The notes: a model not told the origin generated them from the sequence alone. 64,000 bases of DNA from Steinernema hermaphroditum (GCA_030435675.1 CM059625.1:15810001-15874000), one strand, 5' to 3'; positions 35,413-47,842 are shown, numbered from the stretch's first letter. Program-made: numbers and translations.

Positions 35413-36132
35413 ATGGCTACTCAAGATGAAAATGGCACTTCAAATTTGAGTGGTGGCTCCTTCTCCGCTACAACTGCTCCTTGGCCGCATAGCAATTCTC
35501 CATTTGGCTGGAATGGAGTGACGGTACCAATGGGAGCATTCGAGGGTCTATCTCTAGGAAGCGAATCGCAGGTTACCGGGCGCCACCACATGTCCACTAC
35601 GTATGTCGCCCAACCTTTCCAGGTCAGTTTCAACCATGAACTAGTAGCAACACACTTTTAGCTACAAAACAGTCACATGATCCAAGCGCCAGCTCCCATT
35701 TATTACGGCAACAACATCCATAGTCAGACGCTCCTTCAAACGGTATTCGCATTTACGATATAGCATTATCTAACGGTACAACTCAGCCATTGCCTGAACA
35801 TCAAGAACCCTCAGTAAAGAGGCGTCGAGTGCAGCCTGCAGTACCCGAATCTAGCCAGCCGGTTGGATTCGTGGTTCGTCCTAGGAATCCTATGCTGCGG
35901 GAGCATGACAGTGACGAGATCTTTCACATAGAATTTACGGGACGAAGCCTCAACCGCATAGCTCCATACGAAGCAATGATGGAGGTATGTGTAGCAGTCA
36001 TAAGGCTAATAACACCCCTTTGCTATATAGGAGGTCTTAGACCTTAAAGTGAGACTTGGCCTCGACGTTTCGCCCACGAAGGAGCTCCTGGACCGTCTGC
36101 AACAGCTGGCGCTGAATAACGGCTGGCGGTGA
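35413..36132 (+). CDS. orphan nuclear-type protein, phase-0 cluster gene 1
   Basis: Exons 35413-35622, 35662-35742, 35787-35984, 36031-36132; about 196 aa, all three introns phase 0 (39-46 nt). The start codon directly follows 'catttcag', a likely spliced-leader acceptor. The N-terminal half is Ser/Thr/Gly-rich without charge. A basic nuclear-localisation-type KRRRV follows in exon 3. The C terminus is charged and predicted helical (EEVLDLKVRLGL...). I recognise no family. Confidence 0.65.
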
Positions 36133-37620
36133 TTCTATAACAGCCGTTATATCAGACGATACTATCGATAGTAGATTTCCACTTTTATTAAAGATTTCAC
36201 GTTAGTTATTAACACAGTTTACTTCACGAAAGTGTCTTATATTTATCGTAGTTAGGCATTTCTGTGCGTTTAGTTCAAACGTACGGGCACATTTGATTAG
36301 GTACCTTATCGCTAAGTGTCCCCCGGTTACGGTAGCTCCCTCTCAAACAATGAAGAATGACTGCGTGTTTTCCACTTTGTTGACTATGGTCATGTGTCAG
36401 TTGCGTGCTGTATACTATGAACGGATGAGGTTGTCACGTGCCATAACGATTGTCGGTCATCATCGCAATTAACTTGGGAAACGGATTAGCCAGGCCGACG
36501 ACAGCATTTGCCTCGCAGTCCCGCACCTGGCACGCGCTCCCGAGTACCTAGCGCAAGTGATCTCGTCATCAATGTGCGGATGTCGAATTGTATGTGATTC
36601 TTAACGCACATCATTACCGGTAAGTTGTGTTTAATTGACTATCAGTGATTGTAAAATATCACAAATGGTGCTCGTTTTAAGAAAACATTCAAACTTGGCC
36701 CATTTCGTGAGAGTCGAACGAAATGCAATTCCCTTAGCAACGCGCCATGCACAGCCGAGGTGACACTGTTGCATTGCGAGTGGTGCCGGGCACTAGTGGT
36801 GTAAACATCTCATTGCCACTACCGTAATGGGAGCAAACGTCTCACAAAATAATAGCGTTATTTATAATTTGGGTCTTTAGGCTGTAGAAGGCGAGAGAAC
36901 ATTTCTTTTCCTGGCGCAAGCAATGACACGCCGTCAAAATAGACTAGTAAAAAGAAGGGACGAATGATGAGGAAGGAGGTTCCTTGCCCAAAGAGCGAAA
37001 AATCTGCAAAAGCCAAAATATATGTGATCACGTTCTTCTGCAGTTTGAGAAAATGACAGTAGGAAAGTTAGCGGGTCAAATTACACTAATCGTTACTGAG
37101 CAATATAAGTGAAATAGAATTATGACGTAGCACGGCGAAGGAGGGATAATCTACGGGCAATGACTCTCTATAGTGTCGTTATCTCCTACATAAGTGGCTG
37201 TACTTTCTTTTTGCTGGCTGTTCATCACGCTCCTCTCTTTCCTCAAGACTCGCAAAGACTGTCCGTCGCTTGCCCTTCCATTACAAAATGCGCGGGAGAG
37301 GCACAGTGAGGAAAGAGCGCTCGGCGCTAAGATGCACTTTGTTTTCGGGTAGCCGCAACCACACTTTGTCTCTCTTCTGAACTCGTTCTTTGCATCCGTG
37401 TGTTTTCGCCGTTCGCAATAATACAAATACCTCACTGACGTCTCTTTTTTCATTTTCGCTCCAGCGCTCCATTGCTTGCTAACTTATTTTCGCTCACTAC
37501 GATATAACTTTTCTAGTACGCGCAGCAATGAGGCCGACAGTCATCACCGATCCTCGATCCCTTGTTTAAAAGTGATGATGTACTTGCACTTCCTGCCCTA
37601 TAGCAAACTTATATTTTCAG
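36133..37620. other. intergenic
   Basis: This is the space between orphan genes 1 and 2. No supported gene is seen; short open frames occur in all phases. Confidence 0.4.
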
Positions 37621-37641
37621 TAAATCTACAGGAAGCGCAGG

Positions 37642-38340
37642 ATGTCCTCGGAAAATTCTGTCAATGCATCGTGTCAACTGCCAAAAGACGGAGTGCGGTA
37701 CAGATGAAAACATCGCAAACTCCAATTGTCTTATAGGATCCTCAGCCGAGTTCCGCAAGTTCGCTGGCATGTGTCGGGAATAGTGCAGAAACCGACCACC
37801 TTTGTTCTCCTGACGAAAACGACGCAACTCACTCTACCGCCGACGGTCAGAGCATCGTAAGTACAAACCAATCGGATGTAATTTGTTGCACTTTGCGTCC
37901 AGGACCCGGTCATGGAAAGGCTGCGGCGATTGGAGATGGCTGTAGCCCTTCGTCAAGGAGCCAAAGTTCCTCTGAAGTCGGAACCTGTCGTTAGGAGCAG
38001 CTTGAAGGTAAGAGGGAAATTTTCGTTCCACCATAATGACGAACTACTCTCAGAGGCGCACATCGGACGATGTTGCGAACGAGTCAACGAGCTCCAAGGT
38101 TACGAAATCTTGCAATGTTCGGTTAGCGCAATTTTTTAGAGAGTCGCTATTTGCATGGAACGGGTGGAAATCTTTGAAATCGCAAAGATCGGCCGCCGTT
38201 CTTGGTGCGACAGGCACAACAGCGGAGTCGAAGATGAGCAGTCGGATACACCAAACAGTATCATTGCCTTACTACTAAATACTGAGACACTCTATTTAGA
38301 CAGCGAGCAGTCTCCCTCCGATGCCGTAGAAAACTCATAG
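37642..38340 (+). CDS. orphan protein, phase-0 cluster gene 2
   Basis: Exons 37642-37692, 37737-37856, 37903-38007, 38054-38098, 38140-38340; about 173 aa, all introns phase 0. A 'ttttcag' ending at 37620 suggests trans-splicing 21 nt ahead of the start. The last intron (41 nt, strong ttttttag acceptor, weak gttacg donor) is the doubtful one: if it is not removed the frame instead ends at 38278. The protein is Ser/Asp-rich at the N terminus, has a basic middle (ERLRRLEMAVALRQGAKVPL), and ends acidic. No known domain. Confidence 0.55.
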
Positions 38341-38924
38341 CTCATACTGTTATCGTTTTTATGTGTAAAAAGCTAACTTCCATTATCATACTAATTCAGT
38401 CGATGTTGATGCAAAACTGATCTTGTGCATGGGCATCCCTTGCCCCTTCTAATGAGCGCTGTTCATTACCAGGGTCCTGCAGGTCTCTCTGTCTTCGCGT
38501 GCTCCGAACAGCGCAGCCGAAGGTAAGCAAAAAACCGTTGCGGAGAAGTCCATCGAACTCGCGATCGTCAGTTGAAGAAACGCAGATGCCGACCATTCGA
38601 CAACGGAAACGCATCAAGAAGGCTTCCTTTGTTTCAATGGTATGTAAAAGCCGGTATTTGCTAGTCCACAAAATGTGATAAGCTGCGCACGAATCTTACT
38701 ACTGATGTTTACGGCGATAGACTATAGATTAGAAAACGATTATTATGTCACCACTCTTGCTCAATTGGTATTTATTGAAAAATATGGCACCGCTTTGAAG
38801 ACACCATTATAAAACAAAAAAAACTGAATAATTTCGTGCGCAAATACTCATCGTCACACCTTGCAAGATTTAATCATAGATCCTTCAGCATTAGATGCGT
38901 AATGAATGGTGTCTACTGTGTATA

Positions 38925-39790
38925 CCTAGGCTATCATTCAGGACTTCATACACTTTTGTGCTGAGGATCGCAGTAGTAGTTCACCAGTCGTCATTCGTAT
39001 ATGCCTGCAGGGCGGCGATTGGCTATGGTGGTTGACGAGGCCACCCCCTCTAGTGCGAAGCCCTTTGCCGAAAACCGGTTATCCATTGTCTACCGTATAC
39101 AATTTAAGAAGACTTCGCAACCTTTTTGCACAGCTATATGACTCTCGCATCACCGCTAAAATTTGAAGTATGATCGGATCGCAACCTTGTTTTCAATTCG
39201 GGCATTCTCGCTGTAAACATCGCTTTGCAAAAATGCCCTTTGTGTCCATGACACCTTGCCTTTCTCGGTGTCGCCTGTCTGGCTTTGTGTAACACCGCAT
39301 TCTTGCGAAATTTATTCAACGCACAATCAAATGAACACCTTGTAACATGTTGACAGTGGTCTTCCGCTTTCTGACGCCCTTGCACAAGGTTAGATTGAAA
39401 TGTTTTGAGCGTCGCTTGTTTGTTTACCCATTTGGATATGGTCGGTGCTGACCACTAAAATGGCCGTGCCCTCGCACAGATCTTGTTGTTCGCCTGTTTT
39501 CTGCGCATATTGTGATCGTACCAGGCCTCCTTGGGACTGAGATGAAGATGTTCTACTGCGAACAGTGGTCCTTTACGCTGCGTATGGCCTGAAGCTCAGT
39601 TTTACCATTTTTCCCTGGGCACGTAAGGGTGCCGTTGAATGAGGAGTTGCAAGCAGCTTGAGAGCGACAAAAATTCGTCCCGCGCTAGCGTCGCTCTCGG
39701 CCTCGTGACCGGAATGTGATCGAAACTCATTTAAAATGCACGATTTCCAGACCGTGCCGCGCGTTTGTAGCCGCAACATGGGACGTAAGT
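38925..39790 (+). repeat. duplicated intergenic block X, copy 1
   Basis: This block is alignable by eye with 41552-42385. Matching landmarks in order are taggctatcat, ggcggcgattgg, 'tttgccgaaaaccggt', ttgcaaaaatgc, 'tgcctttctcgg', tttgtgtaa and catttaaaatgcacga. It lies upstream of orphan gene 3. Confidence 0.65.
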
Positions 39791-40192
39791 GTCTTCTCGC
39801 CGTCCGACGTCCGCTAAAATTTGACGACCCTCCTCAATTTCACGACACTAAATTTCCGTCCACATTAGAAAGGAAGGTTTAGAGCATTTGTAGTGCACTT
39901 TCCAGCAAAGCTCGCTGAACTAATTGCTGTTCTACGTATAGCGTAGACGCTATTAAATTGGCCTTTTTAACATTCTATCAACGCCTGTTTGTCTTTGTGA
40001 CTACCGTATGCGCTGTTCGGTTATACTCTTCATACAACCTAGTTCTTATTCTAGTACAGATATTTCCCGTAGCGGACAATGTGTCAAACACCGTACATAT
40101 ATAGAGATCTTCCTCTTTCTGATACAGTAAACTCTCCTTTTCGTGCGCACGATATTCTTGTCATAACATTAAGTTTGATGTGTGTAGTTCAG

Positions 40193-41048
40193 ATGTCTTC
40201 GCCCATGTCAAAAGGTAAGAGCGAAGAGCCGGAGTATATGTCCACGTGGGACAAGCTTCTCGACGCTGGTGTCAACCCGAATGCACTTATCCACCTCATG
40301 TTCCCAGTGCTGCCTCAACAGGTCGACAGAAACATCGAATTGCGCCCACAATAACCAATTTTTAGATGGATGCCGTGCAGCTCCTTCAGCCAAACGTGCT
40401 TTCCACTGTCATTGCCGCACTTCTCGCTGAACATGCTTCGAAATACGTCGGCTTGTCGCATCGGTCGACGGTTCGTTCTGATATCCCACAGTCCCTGGAA
40501 TTGTTTGTTTCAGCTCCAATCGTCGCCTTTCTGCACCAATTACAAAGCGAATGCGACTACCAATGAAATCGGTGATACGAAGCCGCTGGTCGTCCCTCAA
40601 AGTGCTGTAAGTTTATTCGTGTATTTGACCACAAAATACAAGCAGAGCTAACTTTCCGCTTCGATATCAGCTGAATATTTCAAAACCATTTAGATGGAAG
40701 CCCTCTACCCGTCCACCATTACCACGACAGTCGAGCCTCCAAGCGTTCGTACGCTCACCGTCAACAAGAAAGATGTAAGTTGATTTCGATTTATAATACG
40801 GGAGACACTCTTGTGAAGGGAATTCTAAACTGACACTCTTTCTTATCACGGCAGCTCCAAAAACGAAGGTCATTTAGATGAAAGCATCTGCTTCCGCTAA
40901 TCGTGCTCCGAAGCATAAGGGGAATGTCGGCAAGCAGAAGTCGCCCGGCGACGACATCGTCATGGGCCACCTTCTCGCATTCAAGAACTCAGCGCAGATG
41001 GACGAGCTCATTAGTTATGTCATCGACGACGAATTGCGTCGTGATTAG
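40193..41048 (+). CDS. orphan protein, phase-0 cluster gene 3
   Basis: Exons 40193-40321, 40366-40470, 40514-40606, 40694-40774, 40879-41048; about 192 aa, all four introns phase 0. The start codon follows 'tagttcag' directly. Exons 2, 4 and 5 each begin with ATG right after a TTTAG acceptor, so internal starts or exon loss would keep the frame. It begins MSSPMSKGKSEEPEY; the C terminus is basic then acidic (KGNVGKQKSPGDD ... VIDDELRRD). No known domain. Exon 2 read on past its donor has a stop, so splicing at 40471 is preferred. Confidence 0.6.
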
Positions 41049-41551
41049 TAGATCATATGCTCTTTCGTTTACTTTGTGAACGCGTAATGTTTAGCGGACG
41101 TGTATTCAGCGATTTTCATTAAAGATGTGATCGCTTAACTCATTGTTTTTACACAAGCTCATGAATTATTCAAGGCAAGTGTCATCGCACGCGAAAGTGC
41201 AACGCCCTTCTGGATACGAGCGTCTGTCTGTCTCACGAACGTCAGTCGTCGCAAAGACGCAAACTATGAGATACGGTACTCGCGTTTGATTTTCGCTTTC
41301 CACTGACCAAGTTTAACAACTAAGCTAACGTCAGCGGTGAATAAGCTGCCATTTGTTTCGCGCAACTAGTTGTTTTATGGCTGCAGCGATCCATTTATGG
41401 ATAATTGCAGCTGCGAACTCAAGATGACACTGAACACAATTCGGCCATAAATGCCAATTTGGTTACTCGTCACGCTATCACAGCCGTTTTTCTGCATGTG
41501 GCATCCATAATTAGATTCTGATTGGAGGTGTCCTCCCCCTACCGTGTTCAT

Positions 41552-42385
41552 TTAGGCTATCATCATGGAACGTCTGTCTCCATGTGCTAATTTAGAAACG
41601 AGACGCATCTTCACACTTCGTAGTTTGAGAGCGCAATAGTATGTCGCCAGTTGTCTCTCTGACATGCGTCCTCGCACCGCCTTCCACTCGCGGCGATTGG
41701 CGCGAGACCCACCCGAGCGAAAGACCTTTGCCGAAAACCGGTCTTCGATTGCCCACCGTATACCGGGGATGTTGGAGGAGGGCAAAAAATTTCATAGATT
41801 TTTCGGTTTGCTCTCATTCTCTAAGAGTGAATTATGATTATTTCGATCCTTACTGTTGTCCCCCGATGTTCGGTCTATTTTGATAGACAATGGTCATGCG
41901 TGTACTTATTGCAAAAACTTTTGCGTTACCCGTCTCTCCCTTGATATATGCAAAAATGCGAAGTATGTTCGGCTCGCACCGTTTTTTGCTGTCAGGATAT
42001 CCTCTCTCTAAACATCACCTTGCAAAAGTGCTCTTTGTCTCGACGATACGTTGCCTTTCTCGGCGCCAACATGTCGACCGTCTGGTTTTGTGTAATGTCA
42101 CCACCCGTTACGGCACGCTTAACACGAAACGGTGTGCCATCATCGTCGCAGTGTCCTCTCCTGCTTACCGTTAGCCTCTTGATAGATGGAGTCTCCATAT
42201 CTTGCTCATTATAGTATCTCCTGTCCGATACCTGTTCCCATCAAGTTCAACATGAGGGTCTGTAAACGATGTCGCGAAGGAAAAGGTTCTTCACACGCCG
42301 CTCTCACTGTGCTGACGCTCATGTGATCTCATTTAAAATGCACGAAAACCGTCTACGCGCGTCTGTCGCCGCGAAGTGAGGAGAT
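41552..42385 (+). repeat. duplicated intergenic block X, copy 2
   Basis: This is the second copy of 38925-39790, here downstream of orphan gene 3 and upstream of the minisatellite. A further short match, 'gactaccgtatgcgc' at 39999 and 43530, shows that the duplication once ran on towards a promoter-like stretch. Confidence 0.65.
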
Positions 42386-42470
42386 AAAAACTCTCTTCTG
42401 ACTCTTCGTCCCAGCGCAAGTTGTTGGCCAATGTGAACGGCGCTCCATTCCGTTTCTTTCTATGATATCG

Positions 42471-42921
42471 TAGAATCGCGGAGCTTCAGCGCGCCCATCG
42501 TAGACTCGCGGAGCTTCAGAGCGCCCATCGTAGACTCGCGGAGCTTCAGCGCGCCTCTCGTAGACTCGCGGAACTTCAGCACGCCTATGGTAGACTCGCG
42601 GAGCTTCAGCACGCCTATGGTAGCCTCTCGGAGCTTCAGCGCGCCTATCGTAGACTCGCGGAGCTTCAGCACGCCCATCGTAGACTCGCGGAGCTTCAGA
42701 GCGCCCGTCGTAGACTCGCGGAGCTTCAGCGCGCCTCTCGTAGACTCGCGGAGCTTCAGCACGCCTATGGTAGACTCGCGGAGCTTCAGCACGCCTATGG
42801 TAGACTCGCGGAGCTTCAGCACGCCTATGGTAGACTCGCGGAGCTTCAGCGCGTCTGTCGTAGCCTCTCGGAGCTTCAGCGCTCCTATCGTAGACTCGCG
42901 GAGCTTCAGCGCGCCTCATCT
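42471..42921. repeat. 30-bp minisatellite, about 15 units
   Basis: The consensus unit is close to 'gtagactcgcggagcttcag' plus 'cgcgcctat'/c/g and repeats every 30 nt. Units differ mainly in cgcg/cacg and in actc/cctc. Because 30 is a multiple of three, several frames stay open: minus strand RAEAPRVYDR decapeptides over 188 codons, and SRSFSTPMVD on the plus strand. No start context or splice pattern links it convincingly to a gene. Confidence 0.85.
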
Positions 42922-42987
42922 ATATAATTCGTAGATCGATTCCAAAACCTCCTGCGCAGCTCGCGTCTTCCGATAGAAACTCACCGA

Positions 42988-43210
42988 TTCTGCGCGAGAC
43001 GGCTGTTGCACATCAGTGCAGAACTCTGGATCAGGTAGACGACTTGGAAACGTTTACCGACATAATTGCCGTCCCACTTAAAGCGACAGAGGAGTCTGGC
43101 CATAAGTTCAAAATTACCCTTTTTAATTGACGCTTCTTCTGGTTTCAAAGTGTATTTATCCTTTTCGATTTCAACGCTAGATTGGCTCGCTTGTAGGCCG
43201 CGTTCACTGT
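42988..43210 (-). CDS. possible exon of an unknown gene
   Basis: A minus-strand frame reads plausibly (YTLKPEEASIKKGNFELMA, then RFKWDGNYVGKRFQVVYLI). It is bounded by an acceptor-like ctgacag and a donor aatcg|gtgagt at 42987. I could not join it in frame to the neighbouring minisatellite frame. It may be a lone exon or a relic. Confidence 0.25.
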
Positions 43211-44085
43211 CAGGAAGGCGACCTCCCAAAAAAAAAACACTAGCGCAAGCGCGCTCCTTTACACCTTTTAGTCACTTCTACACTACGATCGAATGTCATT
43301 AACTATTCAAGTGCATTCCGATTTTTCATCTGACCGCTATCTCGATCTTGATTTCGTTCACATCTCTCGATCGTTCAACTTCTTCATTCTAGCATCTTTC
43401 AAAGTAATTAGTCTCCCAACGTTCATTGGAACAATAGCTCGCTCAGCTCAAGATGTCTTCGAAGACTATGGTGCTAATTTCTTTCTTTCTTTTGATGTGC
43501 GGGCAAACAATTGTTGCTAGCCCTTTTGGGTGACTACCGTATGCGCATGACCACACCCTTTATAAAAGCGTTATCTGTGTCAATGTGTATTTCATCGCCC
43601 TATCTACATATTTTTATCATAGATAATTAAAATTCAGGCGGCTGTAGCCGTTTGTCCATTTTTTTTTGTACAGAGCGCTGCTGACAGAGAGGGCGTGCTC
43701 TACAGGGGCATGCGAGGAGCCGGCCCTAACCATCACTCAGTTTCGTCGCTTCCGAATGCTGTGAGATGTGCATTCGCGCTACATTCTATTTTCACTCCTA
43801 AGTTCAAAAATAAGCAGGCGCTATTTAGTGTATAGGGATTATGGTCCTCGGCGTGATGCACGCGGTAACTTGCTTCCAGTTAAATGAACTTCAGTGGGTA
43901 AATAGTGTCCACGATGCGTGTGATTTCATGATGAGACAGCAAAGAGGCAACTGGGTGACGCGATGGGATACAGTAGGACCCTGAGCATTACTCTCGCCCA
44001 AGTTTAGCTTCCCCCACAAAATAAGGACCTCGTGGGAAACCGAGCCCGACTTGACGCCCGCAGGGCTACGTGTCTTTTAGTTTTT

Positions 44086-44195
44086 TAGAACAGTCTAGCC
44101 AGGCCTGTTCTTCTGCGAGTTCCCAATACCAATGTTGCTGCACCTAAACATAATGACTCCCTTCGTAGCATCATCTCTTGTCAACGTTGCTTCAC
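44086..44195 (+). pseudogene. fragment of orphan gene 4 exon 3
   Basis: The stretch from 'cagtctagccaggcctgttc' through 'atgactcccttcgtagcatc' matches 45268-45335 inside exon 3 of the next gene, with in-frame damage. The gene's other exons are not found around it. It is a partial, decayed duplicate. Confidence 0.6.
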
Positions 44196-44818
44196 AGTTT
44201 TTGCATAATTTTTGCCTATTTTTTGAGCGAATCTTGCCGCCCGCAGGTATGAGATGTCTCCATCTGAAAGGCCACCAGGCCTTTTGTGTGTTTACCGCCT
44301 GTAAGCTACGGAAGCCTTGCCGCCTGCAGGGCTACTTTTAGTACCTAGAAGGTGCGAATTTGCGCGCACCGTTCATAACTATTCTCGGAAAACATACACA
44401 AAGAATGGCCTTCCAAAATGAGTTTTCAATGTGAGCATTTTATGCTTCCCGTTTGGGATAGCACATAATGGCATCACGAATTACTCGTTCTGCAATTTCT
44501 GAAGTAAGCCGGCCGGATAAGGATTAAAGAATTGAATAGCGCCGACTGTTTCAACGTTTCCACCATCCACTAAAGACTCCAACAATGGAGATCTTCAAAT
44601 GTCTAGTGTGATATACCTTTTATGACATATCTTGTTCACTTTCGAATGTGATTTGTAGCCTTTAGTGTTTGTCACTTAGCACGTTGACACATAATAGTCA
44701 CCTAGCGCCCATTGCACCTCTTCGCGAAGCTAGCAATCCCAAGGGTATACCTTGTCGTTTCCTAATTAACGTGCACTATTCGGGTTTCACTGCGCATTAG
44801 TTATTTTAAGAAGTTACG

Positions 44819-47162
44819 ATGGATCCGTCTACTCTTGATTTTTCTCTTCTTCATCCGATACAACAATACATTCTAAGTGAATACTACCGTTCTTTGGGGA
44901 TGATGACTGGTCTTCAGCAGAACGAGCAGATGCATCCAGGTTTGATCCAACAGGTTAGTTAAAACTAATCAGAATAATCTCTTTCTGCATTTATTGCACC
45001 AACCAAACATGTGGTTTCAGAATGCGAACCAGGTTTGTATCATGAGCGCTGCATAAAAAATAGCTGTTTTAGACGAATTCTGCATTTGTGTTGCCATTTC
45101 CGCAGTTCGCCAACCAGCCGTCAAACCCCACTCCCTCCAACTTGCCCGCATCGAATAATCTGTTCACCGCACAAGAATCTCTTTCTACTGAAAACTTTCC
45201 TGCCCTTCTGCAAACGATCCTGAAGGAAGAGCATGAAGAACATACACAGGCTGACGGGGCGCACAACAGTCTGACCAGGCCTGTTCCTCTCAATGTTCCT
45301 GCGCTAGCACATGATGACTCCCTTCGACGCATCATCCAGGCAACGACAGTTGTTAACCATCTGAGTCAGAACCCGATTATTCCTGCGCTCAATTTGGCGG
45401 TGAATCCGAAGAGCGATGAGACCGACACACAAACAACGTCTGCTCCAAATGTAAGTTTATGTTACCCTTGGTAATAAGATATATGATTGAGTTCCCTTTT
45501 AAAGACTGTTCTTTTTCGTTTACACCTAAAGCTATTGTTTTTATCAGGTTTTTACATAATTAATGTCGTATTTTGTTGACTTAAAAATATTGTAGGTTCG
45601 GCCTTCCGCCCCTCGGAAAGTGGGAAGGCGCCTAACGCGCGAAGAACAGTCAACTGTTCACCAAAAAACAGTAAGTTTATATCCGCATTGTTATCTGACG
45701 CTAATCTTGTAACTTTTGCGCTTGTAAACAACTGCATAGCACTAATTCTTCCCTCTAATCCAGACACAATTTAGGCGCAGTCATCAGCGGTATCAATGTT
45801 GTCAGCTGCGTCGGTGCTCATTAAGAAGCGAGGAGGCAAACCAAGAGGAAAGAAGCAGGCCACGATTCCTGGGCGGCGTACGGTAAGTACAAATGAAAAC
45901 ACTTTTGAAATAAAATTTGTTTCACTGATTAATGATTATTAGAGATTTCAGGCCAAAACGCGCACAAGGGTTGCATGCGGCAACTGCGACGAATCAATGC
46001 CATCGAAGCCATCGCTAAAATCCCTGCCCGTTCGCGATACGATCAAACCGAAGGCAAAGTCAGCATCTGTTCCCGTCTGTAAGGCCAATAGCGAACCTGC
46101 TAAACTGCAAAATGAAAGCGCTGTAAGTCAAGTTTGATAGAAGTATTTTAAACAGTAGTTTAAAAAATATTTCTTTATGGTTCACTCAGAAAGAGTTATA
46201 GCAGTGAATTCTTTCGATCAGCTGCTTCTCTTATGTGATGGGAGAAAGGGGCCATGCTGCAGCACAAAACTAATCTAGAGTGTTTAAGGAACAGACAACG
46301 ATGGGTTCCACTGCTGTGTTTGGCACTCCGCTTATGTACTTGGAAACAAGTTACATATCACCAGAAGAGGTGAGTAAACCAATATTTGTGTCGGTTGATT
46401 TTAATTTCGGGTGAATTATGTATTTGAGGGGCACAAACGATCAAATACGTTCACCTCAAAAGCAATTCTAGATTTAGCGGACTTACTTAGCACTGCTTAC
46501 CGTACCTTTTCAGGTCAGAAGACGTTATCCCGCAATCAAGAATGATGGCGGTGTCAGCTTCTTTCCACTCATGGTATCAGAGAACGAAGTAGGTCATCTA
46601 TTATCATAGGAAACTCAACCCATCGCGCATGGCGGCGTTACTAAAGGACAAAGTTATGTGTTTTCGATACAAAGGATATTTCAGATCAAGCCCCCTACGA
46701 CTACGCCCTCTTTGGTCAGCGAGGCTACCGCTGCAAGCAAGAACAAAGTGAGTAGTAACATATCGTTATAGAAACAGTAAAGCATATGTTTTGCAGGATG
46801 AGGAAGCTCCTTCTGCCGCGATCGTCGGGTCTAGTTCTATCGGTTCTCCTGCGGGTCATGGAGGTACGGGAAAAATTGTCCTGAAGAGGAAAGCAAACCA
46901 GGATTACGAGATTTCCGCCCCTAAGAAGAAGTGGGAAAAGAGGTGGACTTCGGAGACAAATTCCCGTTCGGCTTCATCCAGTCCACCAAAACTTGTTCCT
47001 CAGCAAAATGCGCCCACCGAGAGTCAGAATGGAACCTCGCCGAAGAAGGAGGAAAAGACGAAGGTGTCCGTTGTCGGACATGCTTGTGCATTTTCCGATC
47101 TTAAAGATCGTGACGCATATGTATCCAAGATTGTTAACGAGGAGCTGTTTGAAAACCTCTAG
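44819..47162 (+). CDS. orphan lysine-rich nuclear-type protein, phase-0 cluster gene 4
   Basis: Exons 44819-44953, 45021-45032, 45106-45450, 45596-45670, 45775-45882, 45952-46122, 46289-46369, 46514-46588, 46685-46747, 46797-47162; about 476 aa, all nine introns phase 0. Exon 2 is a 12-nt microexon (NANQ), and exon 3 opens with the near copy FANQ. Exon 5 has an AT-hook-like basic run (KKRGGKPRGKK). The last exon carries LKRKANQ...APKKKWEKRW, a bipartite nuclear signal type, and Ser/Pro-rich linkers. No known domain. A chromatin or nuclear role is inferred from composition only. Exon 7 uses an AAG acceptor (tttaag). Confidence 0.65.
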
Positions 47163-47397
47163 CAGCGCCTGATGGCCAAGTGTAAGTGCAAATGACCATA
47201 TGCCCTAGTTTCGTCATTGTACTATCTTATCTACAGCTATAGGAGTATATTAAGCCAATTCTAAGAGGTGGATTGTCGCTCATTGTCGACCGGTTTTGTA
47301 ATTTGTATTGAAATGTAATATTTAGCCAAAAGTAAACGACTTGCTTAAATGTTAAAGGGTTTGCTTTATCTTCTTCTTTCGAAAATGCACGCCCTTT

Positions 47398-47842
47398 ATG
47401 TGCTTGGAATCGCGCCAGCTCTTTAACCTCGATGAGTGCAATTGGCACGCATGTCGCAAAAATTTCAAGAAGGCGCTGTTGACATTGAAACAAGGAAACA
47501 GAGTTGTGCAGAAAGTTGTAGCTGTGGTAACGGTCAACGGTCCTTTACGTGACTTGTTGTCAGTGGGTTCGTGAACATTCACTGAGCACTTCTATGAATC
47601 AGAAGCTTCGCCACCACAATCCATGCAGGTAGTGTCATGTTTCAGGATTATCGCTAACCGATTCCACTGCGCGCAACGCAGCTTTGTCGACGTCATTAGC
47701 CAGGTTTATTATTAGGTCCGATGGCCCGACGCAGCCTATCATCATCGATGAGTCTGCACCCCGCCCTATGAAACGTTCATCGCGGGGCACAGATAGACAC
47801 ACCGAAAGTACGACCCCTAGGGTGTGCGGTGTCCCGCGATAG
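47398..47842 (+). CDS. possible small two-exon gene
   Basis: Exon 47398-47548 (starts MCLESRQLFN) could join 47646-47842 in phase 1 through an acceptor gtttcag, giving about 115 aa. The second part contains P-I-I-I-D-E, similar to a SUMO-interaction motif. Both frames read like protein, but the donor choice is ambiguous and an opposite-strand frame (47635-47847) is equally open. Confidence 0.3.

Noticed and set aside
42353..43229. One minus-strand gene joining the protein-like exon to the RAEAPRVYDR repeat
   Set aside because: The donor at 42987 is phase 2 and every acceptor before the repeat leads to a stop, so the two parts cannot be joined as read.
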